Shown here one piece after another: positions 1-11,028 of a DNA stretch of 64,000 nucleotides (the first letter of the stretch is position 1; the number at the start of each line of letters is the position of its first letter). The notes beneath the pieces are model-generated. The model worked only from the letters and a program-made list of their open reading frames with translations. It was not told the DNA's origin and ran no database searches. Both the position numbers and the translations under genes were made by a program. Source of the stretch: Osmia lignaria lignaria (Eukaryota > Arthropoda > Insecta > Hymenoptera > Megachilidae); NCBI RefSeq assembly GCF_051020975.1, contig NW_027478167.1:7874001-7938000 (forward strand), in the 5' to 3' direction.

Positions 1-80
1 ACATAAAAAGTAGGAAACTTAATTCTCTACAAAAAAGGTCTCTTAACATTTTGCCATAGCTCGCTTCGTTTCCGAGATAT
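1..80 (+). repeat. Partial monomer at left edge
   Basis: The window opens inside a monomer, in the linker that follows a class B copy (ACATAAAAAGTAGG), and runs through the A-rich linker and the CCATAGCTCGCTTCG segment to the phase point. About 242 bp of this monomer lie outside the window. Confidence 0.95.
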
Positions 81-131
81 TTGCAGATTTATCTCAAGGG
101 AAGGGGCCTGACGGACATATTTCGAGATATT

Positions 132-155
132 TCTTCTTCTTGTTGTTCTTCTTCT
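132..155 (+). repeat. Pyrimidine-rich mirror repeat (H-DNA-like motif)
   Basis: A 24-nt exact mirror repeat: left arm TCTTCTTCTT, centre GTTG, right arm the exact reverse of the left. The arms are pure pyrimidine on the plus strand. Mirror-symmetric polypurine-polypyrimidine tracts are the known sequence requirement for intramolecular triplex DNA, though 10-nt arms are short. It recurs in nearly every monomer. Class B has one C in the right arm (TTCCTCT), and some copies alter the centre (TTGTTATTC at 16250 and 22040; TTCTTGTTC at 31050 and 32670). Confidence 0.85.
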
Positions 156-169
156 GCACAGCTAAGCTG
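156..169 (+). other. Splice-acceptor-like CACAG and CAGCTAAGCTG inverted repeat
   Basis: Directly after the pyrimidine tract comes GCACAG, so tract plus AG resembles a eukaryotic 3' splice site. The same bases enter an 11-nt odd palindrome CAGCTAAGCTG at 159-169 (5-nt arms around one A). No transcript evidence is available, so the resemblance may be accidental. Confidence 0.4.
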
Positions 170-188
170 GAAGTGGCATTTGCGGCTC

Positions 189-198
189 GCACTAGTGC
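189..198. repeat. Perfect 10-bp palindrome GCACTAGTGC (class A)
   Basis: GCACTAGTGC is self-complementary and contains ACTAGT (SpeI recognition sequence). Class B monomers carry GCAATAGTGC, which breaks the symmetry. The site is therefore a clean class marker across the array. Confidence 0.9.
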
Positions 199-302
199 AG
201 AGTTATCTCAAAGAAAGGGGCCACGGTGTTTCTGTATCTCTATTATGTTGGTGCGGCTTCGGAACTTTTAAATATCTCGATATATCTCGAAAACTACGCT
301 TC

Positions 303-308
303 TGATCA
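303..308. other. TGATCA site, once per monomer
   Basis: TGATCA (BclI recognition sequence) lies at the same phase in almost all monomers, so it predicts a strong 322 bp digestion ladder. By eye it is lost at about 19303 (TGATTA), 23808 and 25418 (TGATCC), 34435 and 46027 (TGATCG), and 47312 and 48600 (CGATCA). Confidence 0.85.
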
Positions 309-358
309 AAAAATATCATAGAACATAAATTGTAGGAAACATAATTCTCTACAAAAAA
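308..358 (+). other. A-tract-rich linker
   Basis: The most AT-rich part of the monomer holds two A6 tracts (308-313 and 353-358 in the reference copy), and in the class B form a further AAAAA between them. A-tracts near helical phase are associated with intrinsic curvature; the spacing here is about 45 bp. Curvature is inferred, not measured. Confidence 0.5.
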
Positions 359-402
359 GGTCTCTTAACATTTTGCCATAGCTCGCTTCGTTTCCGAGAT
401 AT

Positions 403-724
403 TTGCAGATTTATCTCAAGGGAAGGGGCCTGACGGACATATTTCGAGATATTTCTTCTTCTTGTTGTTCTTCTTCCGCACAGCTAAGCTGGAAGTGGCA
501 TTTGCGGCTCGCACTAGTGCAGAGTTATCTCAAAGAAAGGGGCCACGGTGTTTCTGTATCTCTACTATGTTGGTGCGGCTTCGGAACTTTTAAATATCTT
601 GATATATCTCGAGAACTACGCATCTGATCAAAAAATATCATAGAACATAAAAAGTAGGAAACTTAATTCTCTACAAAAAAGGTCTCTTAACATTTTGCCA
701 TAGCTCGCTTCGTTTCCGAGATAT
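403..724 (+). repeat. A/B hybrid monomer
   Basis: The 5' part is class A through GCACTAGTGC. The 3' part is class B: ATATCTTGATATATCTCGAG, then GCATCTGATCA and the AAAAAGTAGG linker. The switch lies after the class A palindrome and before ATATCTTG. It is a likely product of exchange or gene conversion between the classes. The CTCGAG (XhoI) palindrome of class B sits at 608-613. Confidence 0.85.
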
Positions 725-1046
725 TTGCAGATTTATCTCAAGGGAAGGGGCCTGACGGACATATTTCGAGATATTTCTTCTTCTTGTTGTTCTTCTTCTG
801 CACAGCTAAGCTGGAAGTGGCATTTGCGGCTCGCACTAGTGCAGAGTTATCTCAAAGAAAGGGGCCACGGTGTTTCTGTATCCCTATTATGTTGGTGCGG
901 CTTCGGAACTTTTAAATATCTCGATATATCTCGAAAACTACGCTTCTGATCAAAAAATATCATACAACATAAATTGTAGGAAACATAATTCTCTATAAAA
1001 AACGTCTCTTAACATTTTGCCATAGCTCGCTTCGTTTCCGAGATAT

Positions 1047-1368
1047 TTGCAGATTCAGCTCAAAGGAACTGGCCTGACGGACATATTTCGAGATATTTCT
1101 TCTTCTTGTTGTTCTTCCTCTGCACAGCTAAGCTGGAAGTGGCATTTGCGGCTCGCACTAGTGCAGAGTTATCTCAAAGAAAGGGGCCACGGTGTTTCTG
1201 TATCTCTATTATGTTGGTGCGGCTTCGGAACTTTTAAATATCTCGATATATCTCGAAAACTACGCTTCTGATCAAAAAATATCATAGAACATAAATTGTA
1301 GGAAACATAATTCTCTATAAAAAACGTCTCTTAACATTTTGCCATAGCTCGCTTCGTTTCCGAGATAT
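1047..1368 (+). repeat. B/A hybrid monomer
   Basis: The 5' part is class B (CAGCTCAAAGGAACTGG and TTCCTCTGCAC). The 3' part is class A (GCGGCTCGCACTAG and CTCGAAAAC). The switch lies between about 1119 and 1150, immediately 3' of the mirror tract. It is roughly the reciprocal of the hybrid at 403-724. Confidence 0.85.
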
Positions 1369-1690
1369 TTGCAGATTCAGCTCAAAGGAACTGGCCTGAC
1401 GGACATATTTCGAGATATTTCTTCTTCTTGTTGTTCTTCCTCTGCACAGCTAAGCTGGAAGTGGCATTTGCAGCTCGCAATAGTGCAGAGTTATCTCAAA
1501 GAAAGGGGCCACGGTGTTTCTGTATCTCTATTATGTTGGTGCGGGTTCGGAACTTTTAAATATCTTGATATATCTCGAGAACTACGCATCTGATCAAAAA
1601 ATATCATAGAACATAAAAAGTAGGAAACTTAATTCTCTACAAAAAAGGTCTCTTAACATTTTGCCATAGCTCGCTTCGTTTCCGAGATAT
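1369..1690 (+). repeat. Class B monomer (reference copy)
   Basis: Class B diagnostics: CAGCTCAAAGGAACTGGCC in place of the first 27-bp repeat, TTCCTCTGCAC, GCAGCTCGCAATAGTGC, ATATCTTGATATATCTCGAG (with CTCGAG), and GCATCTGATCA. It is usually followed by AAAAAGTAGGAAACTTAATTC. In this copy GCGGGTTCGG (1541-1550) replaces the commoner GCGGCTTCGG, a variant seen only in the left third of the window. Confidence 0.92.
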
Positions 1691-4600
1691 TTGCAGATTT
1701 ATCTCAAGGGAAGGGGCCTGACGGACATATTTCGAGATATTTCTTCTTCTTGTTGTTCTTCTTCTGCACAGCTAAGCTGGAAGTGGCATTTGCGGCTCGC
1801 ACTAGTGCAGAGTTATCTCAAAGAAAGGGGCCACGGTGTTTCTGTATCTCTATTATGTTGGTGCGGCTTCGGAACTTTTAAATATCTCGATACATCTCGA
1901 AAACTACGCTTCTGATCAAAAAATATCATAGAACATAAAAAGTAGGAAACTTAATTCTCTACAAAAAAGGTCTCTTAACATTTTGCCATAGCTCGCTTCG
2001 TTTCCGAGATATTTGCAGATTTATCTCAAGGGAAGGGGCCTGACGGACATATTTCGAGATATTTCTTCTTCTTGTTGTTCTTCTTCTGCACAGCTAAGCT
2101 GGAAGTGGCATTTGCGGCTCGCACTAGTGCAGAGTTATCTCAAAGAAAGGGGCCACGGTGTTTCTGTATCCCTATTATGTTGGTGCGGCTTCGGAATTTT
2201 TAAATATCTCGATATATCTCGAGAACTACGCTTCTGATCAAAAAATATCATAGAACATAAATTGTAGGAAACGTGATTCTCTACAAAAAACGTCTCTTAA
2301 CATTTTGCCATAGCTCGCTTCGTTTCCGAGATATTTGCAGATTCAGCTCAAAGGAACTGGCCTGACGGACATATTTCGAGATATTTCTTCTTCTTGTTGT
2401 TCTTCCTCTGCACAGCTAAGCTGGAAGTGGCATTTGCAGCTCGCAATAGTGCAGAGTTATCTCAAAGAAAGGGGCCACGGTGTTTCTGTATCTCTATTAT
2501 GTTGGTGCGGCTTCGGAACTTTTAAATATCTTGATATATCTCGAGAACTACGCATCTGATCAAAAAATATCATAGAACATAAAAAGTAGGAAACTTAATT
2601 CTCTACAAAAAAGGTCTCTTAACATTTTGCCATAGCTCGCTTCGTTTCCGAGATATGTGCAGATTTATCTCAAGGGAAGGGGCCTGACGGACATATTTCG
2701 AGATATTTCTTCTTCTTGTTGTTCTTCTTCTGCACAGCTAAGCTGGAAGTGGCATTTGCGGCTCGCACTAGTGCAGAGTTATCTCAAAGAAAGGGGCCAC
2801 GGTGTTTCTGTATCCCTATTATGTTGGTGCGGCTTCGGAAGTTTTAAATATCTCGATATATCTCGAAAACTACGCTTCTGATCAAAAAATATCATAGAAC
2901 ATAAATTATAGGAAACATAATTCTCTATAAAAAACGTCTCTTAACATTTTGCCATAGCTCGCTTCGTTTCCGAGATATTTGCAGATTCAGCTCAAAGGAA
3001 CTGGCCTGACGGACATATTTCGAGATATTTCTTCTTCTTGTTGTTCTTCCTCTGCACAGCTAAGCTGGAAGTGGCATTTGCAGCTCGCAATAGTGCAGAG
3101 TTATCTCAAAGAAAGGTGCCACGGTGTTTCTGTATCTCTATTATGTTGGTGCGGGTTCGGAACTTTTAAATATCTTGATATATCTCGAGAACTACGCATC
3201 TGATCAAAAAATATCATAGAACATAAAAAGTAGGAAACTTAATTCTCTACAAAAAAGGTCTCTTAACATTTTGCCATAGCTCGCTTCCTTTCCGAGATAT
3301 GTGCAGATTTATCTCAAGGGAAGGGGCCTGACGGACATATTTCGAGATATTTCTTCTTCTTGTTGTTCTTCTTCTGCACAGCTAAGCTGGAAGTGGCATT
3401 TGCGGCTCGCACTAGTGCAGAGTTATCTCAAAGAAAGGGGCCACGGTGTTTCTGTATCCCTATTATGTTGGTGCGGCTTCGGAACTTTTAAATATCTCGA
3501 TATATCTCGAAAACTACGCTTCTGATCAAAAAATATCATAGAACATAAATTGTAGGAAACATAATTCTCTACAAAAAAGGTCTCTTAACATTTTGCCATA
3601 GCTCGCTTCGTTTCCGAGATATGTGCAGATTTATCTCAAGGGAAGGGGCCTGACGGACATATTTCGAGATATTTCGTGTTCTTGTTGTTCTTCTTCTGCA
3701 CAGCTAAGCTGGAAGTGGCATTTGCGGCTCGCACTAGTGCAGAGTTATCTCAAAGAAAGGGGCCACGGTGTTTCTGTATCCCTATTATGTTGGTGCGGCT
3801 TCGGAACTTTTAAATATCTCGATATATCTCGAAAACTACGCTTCTGATCAAAAAATATCATAGAACATAAATTGTAGGAAACATAATTCTCTATAAAAAA
3901 CGTCTCTTAACATTTTGCCATAGCTCGCTTCGTTTCCGAGATATTTGCAGATTCAGCTCAAAGGAACTGGCCTGACGGACATATTTCGAGATATTTCTTC
4001 TTCTTGTTGTTCTTCCTCTGCACAGCTAAGCTGGAAGTGGCATTTGCAGCTCGCAATAGTGCAGAGTTATCTCAAAGAAAGGGGCCACGGTGTTTCTGTA
4101 TCTCTATTATGTTGGTGCGGCTTCGGAACTTTTAAATATCTTGATATATCTCGAGAACTACGCATCTGATCAAAAAATATCATAGAACATAAAAAGTAGG
4201 AAACTTAATTCTCTACAAAAAAGGTCTCTTAACATTTTGCCATAGCTCGCTTCGTTTCCGAGATATGTGCAGATTTATCTCAAGGGAAGGGGCCTGACGG
4301 ACATATTTCGAGATATTTCTTCTTCTTGTTGTTCTTCTTCTGCACAGCTAAGCTGGAAGTGGCATTTGCGGCTCGCACTAGTGCAGAGTTATCTCAAAGA
4401 AAGGGGCCACGGTGTTTCTGTATCCCTATTATGTTGGTGCGGCTTCGGAACTTTTAAATATCTCGATATATCTCGAAAACTACGCTTCTGATCAAAAAAT
4501 ATCATAGAACATAAATTGTAGGAAACATAATTCTCTACAAAAAAGGTCTCTTAACATTTTGCCATAGCTCGCTTCGTTTCCGAGATATTTGCAGATATAT

Positions 4601-7164
4601 CTCAAGCGAAGGGGCCTGACGGACATATTTCGAGATATTTCTTCTTCTTGTTGTTCTTCTTCTGCACAGCTAAGCTGGAAGTGGCATTTGCGGCTCGCAC
4701 TAGTGCAGAGTTATCTCAAAGAAAGGGGCCACGGTGTTTCTGTATCCCTATTATGTTGGTGCGGCTTCGGAACTTTTAAATATCTCGATATATCTCGAGA
4801 ACTACGCTTCTGATCAAAAAATATCATAGAACATAAATTGTAGGAAACGTAATTCTCTACAAAAAACGTCTCTTAACATTTTGCCATAGCTCGCTTCGTT
4901 TCCGAGATATTTGCAGATTCAGCTCAAAGGAACTGGCCTGACGGACATATTTCGAGATATTTCTTCTTCTTGTTGTTCTTCCTCTGCACAGCTAAGCTGG
5001 AAGTGGCATTTGCAGCTCGCAATAGTGCAGAGTTATCTCAAAGAAAGGGGCCACGGTGTTTCTGTATCTCTATTATGTTGGTGCGGCTTCGGAACTTTTA
5101 AATATCTTGATATATCTCGAGAACTACGCATCTGATCAAAAAATATCATAGAACATAAAAAGTAGGACACTTAATTCTCTACAAAAAAGGTCTCTTAACA
5201 TTTTGCCATAGCTCGCTTCGTTTCCGAGATATGTGCAGATTTATCTCAAGGGAAGGGGCCTGACGGACATATTTCGAGATATTTCGTCTTCTTGTTGTTC
5301 TTCTTCTGCACAGCTAAGCTGGAAGTGGCATTTGCGGCTCGCACTAGTGCAGAGTTATCTCAAAGAAAGGGGCCACGGTGTTTCTGTATCCCTATTATGT
5401 TGGTGCGGCTTCGGAACTTTTAAATATCTCGATATATCTCGAAAACTACGCTTCTGATCAAAAAATATCATAGAACATAAATTGTAGGAAACATAATTCT
5501 CTATAAAAAACGTCTCTTAACATTTTGCCATAGCTCGCTTCGTTTCCGAGATATTTGCAGATTCAGCTCAAAGGAACTGGCCTGACGGACATATTTCGAG
5601 ATATTTCTTCTTCTTGTTGTTCTTCCTCTGCACAGCTAAGCTGGAAGTGGCATTTGCAGCTCGCAATAGTGCAGAGTTATCTCAAAGAAAGGGGCCACGG
5701 TGTTTCTGTATCTCTATTATGTTGGTGCGGGTTCGGAACTTTTAAATATCTTGATATATCTCGAGAACTACGCATCTGATCAAAAAATATCATAGAACAT
5801 AAAAAGTAGGAAACTTAATTCTCTACAAAAAAGGTCTCTTAACATTTTGCCATAGCTCGCTTCGTTTCCGAGATATGTGCAGATTTATCTCAAGGGAAGG
5901 GGCCTGACGGACATATTTCGAGATATTTCTTCTTCTTGTTGTTCTTCTTCTGCACAGCTAAGCTGGAAGTGGCATTTGCGGCTCGCACTAGTGCAGAGTT
6001 ATCTCAAAGAAAGGGGCCACGGTGTTTCTGTATCCCTATTATGTTGGTGCGGCTTCGGAACTTTTAAATATCTCGATATATCTCGAAAACTACGCTTCTG
6101 ATCAAAAAATATCATAGAACATAAATTGTAGGAAACATAATTCTCTACAAAAAAGGTCTCTTAACATTTTGCCATAGCTCGCTTCGTTTCCGAGATATGT
6201 GCAGATTTATCTCAAGGGAAGGGGCCTGACGGACATATTTCGAGATATTTCGTCTTCTTGTTGTTCTTCTTCTGCACAGCTAAGCTGGAAGTGGCATTTG
6301 CGGCTCGCACTAGTGCAGAGTTATCTCAAAGAAAGGGGCCACGGTGTTTCTGTATCCCTATTATGTTGGTGCGGCTTCGGAACTTTTAAATATCTCGATA
6401 TATCTCGAAAACTACGCTTCTGATCAAAAAATATCATAGAACATAAATTGTAGGAAACATAATTCTCTATAAAAAACGTCTCTCAACATTTTGCCATAGC
6501 TCGCTTCGTTTCCGAGATATTTGCAGATTCAGCTCAAAGGAACTGGCCTGACGGACATATTTCGAGATATTTCTTCTTCTTGTTGTTCTTCCTCTGCACA
6601 GCTAAGCTGGAAGTGGCATTTGCAGCTCGCAATAGTGCAGAGTTATCTCAAAGAAAGGGGCCACGGTGTTTCTGTATCTCTATTATGTTGGTGCGGGTTC
6701 GGAACTTTTAAATATCTTGATATATCTCGAGAACTACGCATCTGATCAAAAAATATCATAGAACATAAAAAGTAGGAAACTTAATTCTCTACAAAAAAGG
6801 TCTCTTAACATTTTGCCATAGCTCGCTTCGTTTCCGAGATATGTGCAGATTTATCTCAAGGGAAGGGGCCTGACGGACATATTTCGAGATATTTCTTCTT
6901 CTTGTTGTTCTTCTTCTGCACAGCTAAGCTGGAAGTGGCATTTGCGGCTCGCACTAGTGCAGAGTTATCTCAAAGAAAGGGGCCACGGTGTTTCTGTATC
7001 CCTATTATGTTGGTGCGGCTTCGGAACTTTTAAATATCTCGATATATCTCGAAAACTACGCTTCTGATCAAAAAATATCATAGAACATAAATTGTAGGAA
7101 ACATAATTCTCTACAAAAAAGGTCTCTTAACATTTTGCCATAGCTCGCTTCGTTTCCGAGATAT

Positions 7165-8774
7165 TTGCAGATATATCTCAAGCGAAGGGGCCTGACGGAC
7201 ATATTTCGAGATATTTCTTCTTCTTGTTGTTCTTCTTCTGCACAGCTAAGCTGGAAGTGGCATTTGCGGCTCGCACTAGTGCAGAGTTATCTCAAAGAAA
7301 GGGGCCACGGTGTTTCTGTATCCCTATTATGTTGGTGCGGCTTCGGAACTTTTAAATATCTCGATATATCTCGAAAACTACGCTTCTGATCAAAAAATAT
7401 CATAGAACATAAATTGTAGGAAACATAATTCTCTATAAAAAACGTCTCTTAACATTTTGCCATCGCTCGCTTCGTTTCCGAGATATTTGCAGATTCAGCT
7501 CAAAGGAACTGGCCTGACGGACATATTTCGAGATATTTCTTCTTCTTGTTGTTCTTCCTCTGCACAGCTAAGCTGGAAGTGGCATTTGCAGCTCGCAATA
7601 GTGCAGAGTTATCTCAAAGAAAGGGGCCACGGTGTTTCTGTATCTCTATTATGTTGGTGCGGGTTCGGAACTTTTAAATATCTTGATATATCTCGAGAAC
7701 TACGCATCTGATCAAAAAATATCATAGAACATAAAAAGTAGGAAACTTAATTCTCTACAAAAAAGGTCTCTTAACATTTTGCCATAGCTCGCTTCGTTTC
7801 CGAGATATTTGCAGATTTATCTCAAGGGAAGGGGCCTGACGGACATATTTCGAGATATTTCTTCTTCTTGTTGTTCTTCTTCTGCACAGCTAAGCTGGAA
7901 GTGGCATTTGCGGCTCGCACTAGTGCAGAGTTATCTCAAAGAAAGGGGCCACGGTGTTTCTGTATCTCTATTATGTTGGTGCGGCTTCGGAACTTTTAAA
8001 TATCTCGATATATCTCGAAAACTACGCTTCTGATCAAAAAATATCATAGAACATAAATTGTAGGAAACATAATTCTCTACAAAAAACGTCTCTTAACATT
8101 TTGCCAGAGCTCGCTTCGTTTCCGAGATATTTGCAGATTCAGCTCAAAGGAACTGGCCTGACGGACATATTTCGAGATATTTCTTCTTCTTGTTGTTCTT
8201 CCTCTGCACAGCTAAGCTGGAAGTGGCATTTGCAGCTCGCAATAGTGCAGAGTTATCTCAAAGAAAGGGGCCACGGTGTTTCTGTATCTCTATTATGTTG
8301 GTGCGGGTTCGGAACTTTTAAATATCTTGATATATCTCGAGAACTACGCATCTGATCAAAAAATATCATAGAACATAAATTGTAGGAAACATAATTCTCT
8401 ATAAAAAACGTCTCTTAACATTTTGCCATAGCTCGCTTCGTTTCCGAGATATTTGCAGATTCAGCTCAAAGGAACTGGCCTGACGGACATATTTCGAGAT
8501 ATTTCTTCTTCTTGTTGTTCTTCCTCTGCACAGCTAAGCTGGAAGTGGCATTTGCAGCTCGCAATAGTGCAGAGTTATCTCAAAGAAAGGGGCCACGGTG
8601 TTTCTGTATCTCTATTATGTTGGTGCGGGTTCGGAACTTTTAAATATCTTGATATATCTCGAGAACTACGCATCTGATCAAAAAATATCATAGAACATAA
8701 AAAGTAGGAAACTTAATTCTCTACAAAAAAGGTCTCTTAACATTTTGCCATAGCTCGCTTCGTTTCCGAGATAT
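7165..8774 (+). repeat. Five-monomer block, copy 1
   Basis: The order is A-prime, B with CCATCGCTCGC, A, B with CCAGAGCTCGC, B. The same order and the same rare variants return at 18114-19723. The offset is 10949 bp, that is 34 monomers plus the 1-bp insertion at 12407. The rare CCATCGC change (7461-7467 and 18410-18416) is the strongest marker of shared origin. Confidence 0.85.
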
Positions 8775-11028
8775 GTGCAGATTTATCTCAAGGGAAGGGG
8801 CCTGACGGACATATTTCGAGATATTTCTTCTTCTTGTTGTTCTTCTTCTGCACAGCTAAGCTGGAAGTGGCATTTGCGGCTCGCACTAGTGCAGAGTTAT
8901 CTCAAAGAAAGGGGCCACGGTGTTTCTGTATCCCTATTATGTTGGTGCGGCTTCGGAACTTTTAAATATCTCGATATATCTCGAAAACTACGCTTCTGAT
9001 CAAAAAATATCATAGAACATAAATTGTAGGAAACATAATTCTCTACAAAAAAGGTCTCTTAACATTTTGCCATAGCTCGCTTCGTTTCCGAGATATTTGC
9101 AGATATATCTCAAGCGAAGGGGCCTGACGGACATATTTCGAGATATTTCTTCTTCTTGTTGTTCTTCTTCTGCACAGCTAAGCTGGAAGTGGCATTTGCG
9201 GCTCGCACTAGTGCAGAGTTATCTCAAAGAAAGGGGCCACGGTGTTTCTGTATCCCTATTATGTTGGTGCGGCTTCGGAACTTTTAAATATCTCGATATA
9301 TCTCGAAAACTACGCTTCTGATCAAAAAATATCATAGAACATAAATTGTAGGAAACATAATTCTCTATAAAAAACGTCTCTTAACATTTTGCCATAGCTC
9401 GCTTCGTTTCCGAGATATTTGCAGATTCAGCTCAAAGGAACTGGCCTGACGGACATATTTCGAGATATTTCTTCTTCTTGTTGTTCTTCCTCTGCACAGC
9501 TAAGCTGGAAGTGGCATTTGCAGCTCGCAATAGTGCAGAGTTATCTCAAAGAAAGGGGCCACGGTGTTTCTGTATCTCTATTATGTTGGTGCGGGTTCGG
9601 AACTTTTAAATATCTTGATATATCTCGAGAACTACGCATCTGATCAAAAAATATCATAGAACATAAATTGTAGGAAACATAATTCTCTATAAAAAACGTC
9701 TCTAAACATTTTGCCATAGCTCGCTTCGTTTCCGAGATATTTGCAGATTCAGCTCAAAGGAACTGGCCTGACGGACATATTTCGAGATATTTCTTCTTCT
9801 TGTTGTTCTTCCTCTGCACAGCTAAGCTGGAAGTGGCATTTGCAGCTCGCAATAGTGCAGAGTTATCTCAAAGAAAGGGGCCACGGTGTTTCTGTATCTC
9901 TATTATGTTGGTGCGGGTTCGGAACTTTTAAATATCTTGATATATCTCGAGAACTACGCATCTGATCAAAAAATATCATAGAACATAAAAAGTAGGAAAC
10001 TTAATTCTCTACAAAAAAGGTCTCTTAACATTTTGCCATAGCTCGCTTCGTTTCCGAGATATGTGCAGATTTATCTCAAGGGAAGGGGCCTGACGGACAT
10101 ATTTCGAGATATTTCTTCTTCTTGTTGTTCTTCTTCTGCACAGCTAAGCTGGAAGTGGCATTTGCGGCTCGCACTAGTGCAGAGTTATCTCAAAGAAAGG
10201 GGCCACGGTGTTTCTGTATCCCTATTATGTTGGTGCGGCTTCGGAACTTTTAAATATCTCGATATATCTCGAAAACTACGCTTCTGATCAAAAAATATCA
10301 TAGAACATAAATTGTAGGAAACATAATTCTCTACAAAAAAGGTCTCTTAACATTTTGCCATAGCTCGCTTCGTTTCCGAGATATTTGCAGATATATCTCA
10401 AGCGAAGGGGCCTGACGGACATATTTCGAGATATTTCTTCTTCTTGTTGTTCTTCTTCTGCACAGCTAAGCTGGAAGTGGCATTTGCGGCTCGCACTAGT
10501 GCAGAGTTATCTCAAAGAAAGGGGCCACGGTGTTTCTGTATCCCTATTATGTTGGTGCGGCTTCGGAACTTTTAAATATCTCGATATATCTCGAAAACTA
10601 CGCTTCTGATCAAAAAATATCATAGAACATAAATTGTAGGAAACATAATTCTCTATAAAAAACGTCTCTTAACATTTTGCCATAGCTCGCTTCGTTTCCG
10701 AGATATTTGCAGATTCAGCTCAAAGGAACTGGCCTGACGGACATATTTCGAGATATTTCTTCTTCTTGTTGTTCTTCCTCTGCACAGCTAAGCTGGAAGT
10801 GGCATTTGCAGCTCGCAATAGTGCAGAGTTATCTCAAAGAAAGGGGCCACGGTGTTTCTGTATCTCTATTATGTTGGTGCGGGTTCGGAACTTTTAAATA
10901 TCTTGATATATCTCGAGAACTACGCATCTGATCAAAAAATATCATAGAACATAAAAAGTAGGAAACTTAATTCTCTACAAAAAAGGTCTCTTAACATTTT
11001 GCCATAGCTCGCTTCGTTTCCGAGATAT
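8775..11028 (+). repeat. Short local duplication A, A-prime, B (B)
   Basis: 8775-10062 reads A, A-prime, B, B. 10063-11028 reads A, A-prime, B. The first three monomers repeat at an offset of 1288 bp (4 monomers). It is an example of the short unequal-exchange products common in region 1. Confidence 0.75.

Larger units (their letters stand above)
82..222 (+). repeat. Internal direct repeat pair, 27 bp, 114 bp apart
   Basis: Positions 82-108 and 196-222 both read TGCAGA, then TTATCTCAA, then GGGGCC, with 24 of 27 positions identical by eye (differences at the 7th, 17th and 19th positions). ACGG follows both, immediately after the second and two bases later after the first. This suggests the 322 bp monomer arose from smaller duplicated modules. 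In class B the first copy is altered (CAGCTCAAAGGAACTGG) while the second stays intact, so the second copy is the more conserved one. Confidence 0.85.
73..289. repeat. Four CGAGATAT octamers in one monomer
   Basis: CGAGATAT occurs on plus at 73-80 and 123-130 (50 bp apart) and on minus (ATATCTCG) at 272-279 and 282-289 (10 bp apart, about one helical turn). The shorter core TATCTC also occurs on plus at 90-95, 204-209 and 235-240. In class B the third octamer is changed to ATATCTTG. The arrangement of facing copies could let the two ends of the monomer pair, or present repeated protein sites; neither is shown. Confidence 0.75.
81..402 (+). repeat. Class A monomer (reference copy)
   Basis: Reference copy for the internal map. 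Class A diagnostics are TTTATCTCAAGG in the first 27-bp repeat, TTCTTCTGCACAG after the pyrimidine tract, GCGGCTCGCACTAGTGC (contains ACTAGT), GATATATCTCGAAAAC, and GCTTCTGATCA. It is usually followed by a linker with AAATTGTAGGAAACATAATTC. Class A and close variants are among the most frequent monomers in the left third. A subclass A-prime (for example 4589, 7165, 9097, 10385) has AGATATATCTCAAGCGAAGG in place of the usual first repeat. The phase chosen for the unit start is arbitrary. Confidence 0.93.

Noticed and set aside
81..305. A 74-codon open frame on plus repeated in most monomers
   Set aside because: It opens with TTG or GTG rather than ATG, its composition (runs of Ser and Cys) is dictated by the TTC/TTG tract, and it is stopped by TTTAG or GTAG in several monomers. 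Recurrence follows from the tandem repeat and low divergence, not from coding selection.
386..402. CENP-B-box-like CTTCGTTTCCGAGA
   Set aside because: It matches the start of the box (CTTCGTT) but lacks the required central A and the CGGG core, so it does not fit the recognised consensus.
1541..1552. GGTTCGGAAC resembling an internal Pol III B box
   Set aside because: It departs from the GGTTCGAANCC consensus, is present in only some monomers of region 1, and I find no convincing A box at proper spacing.
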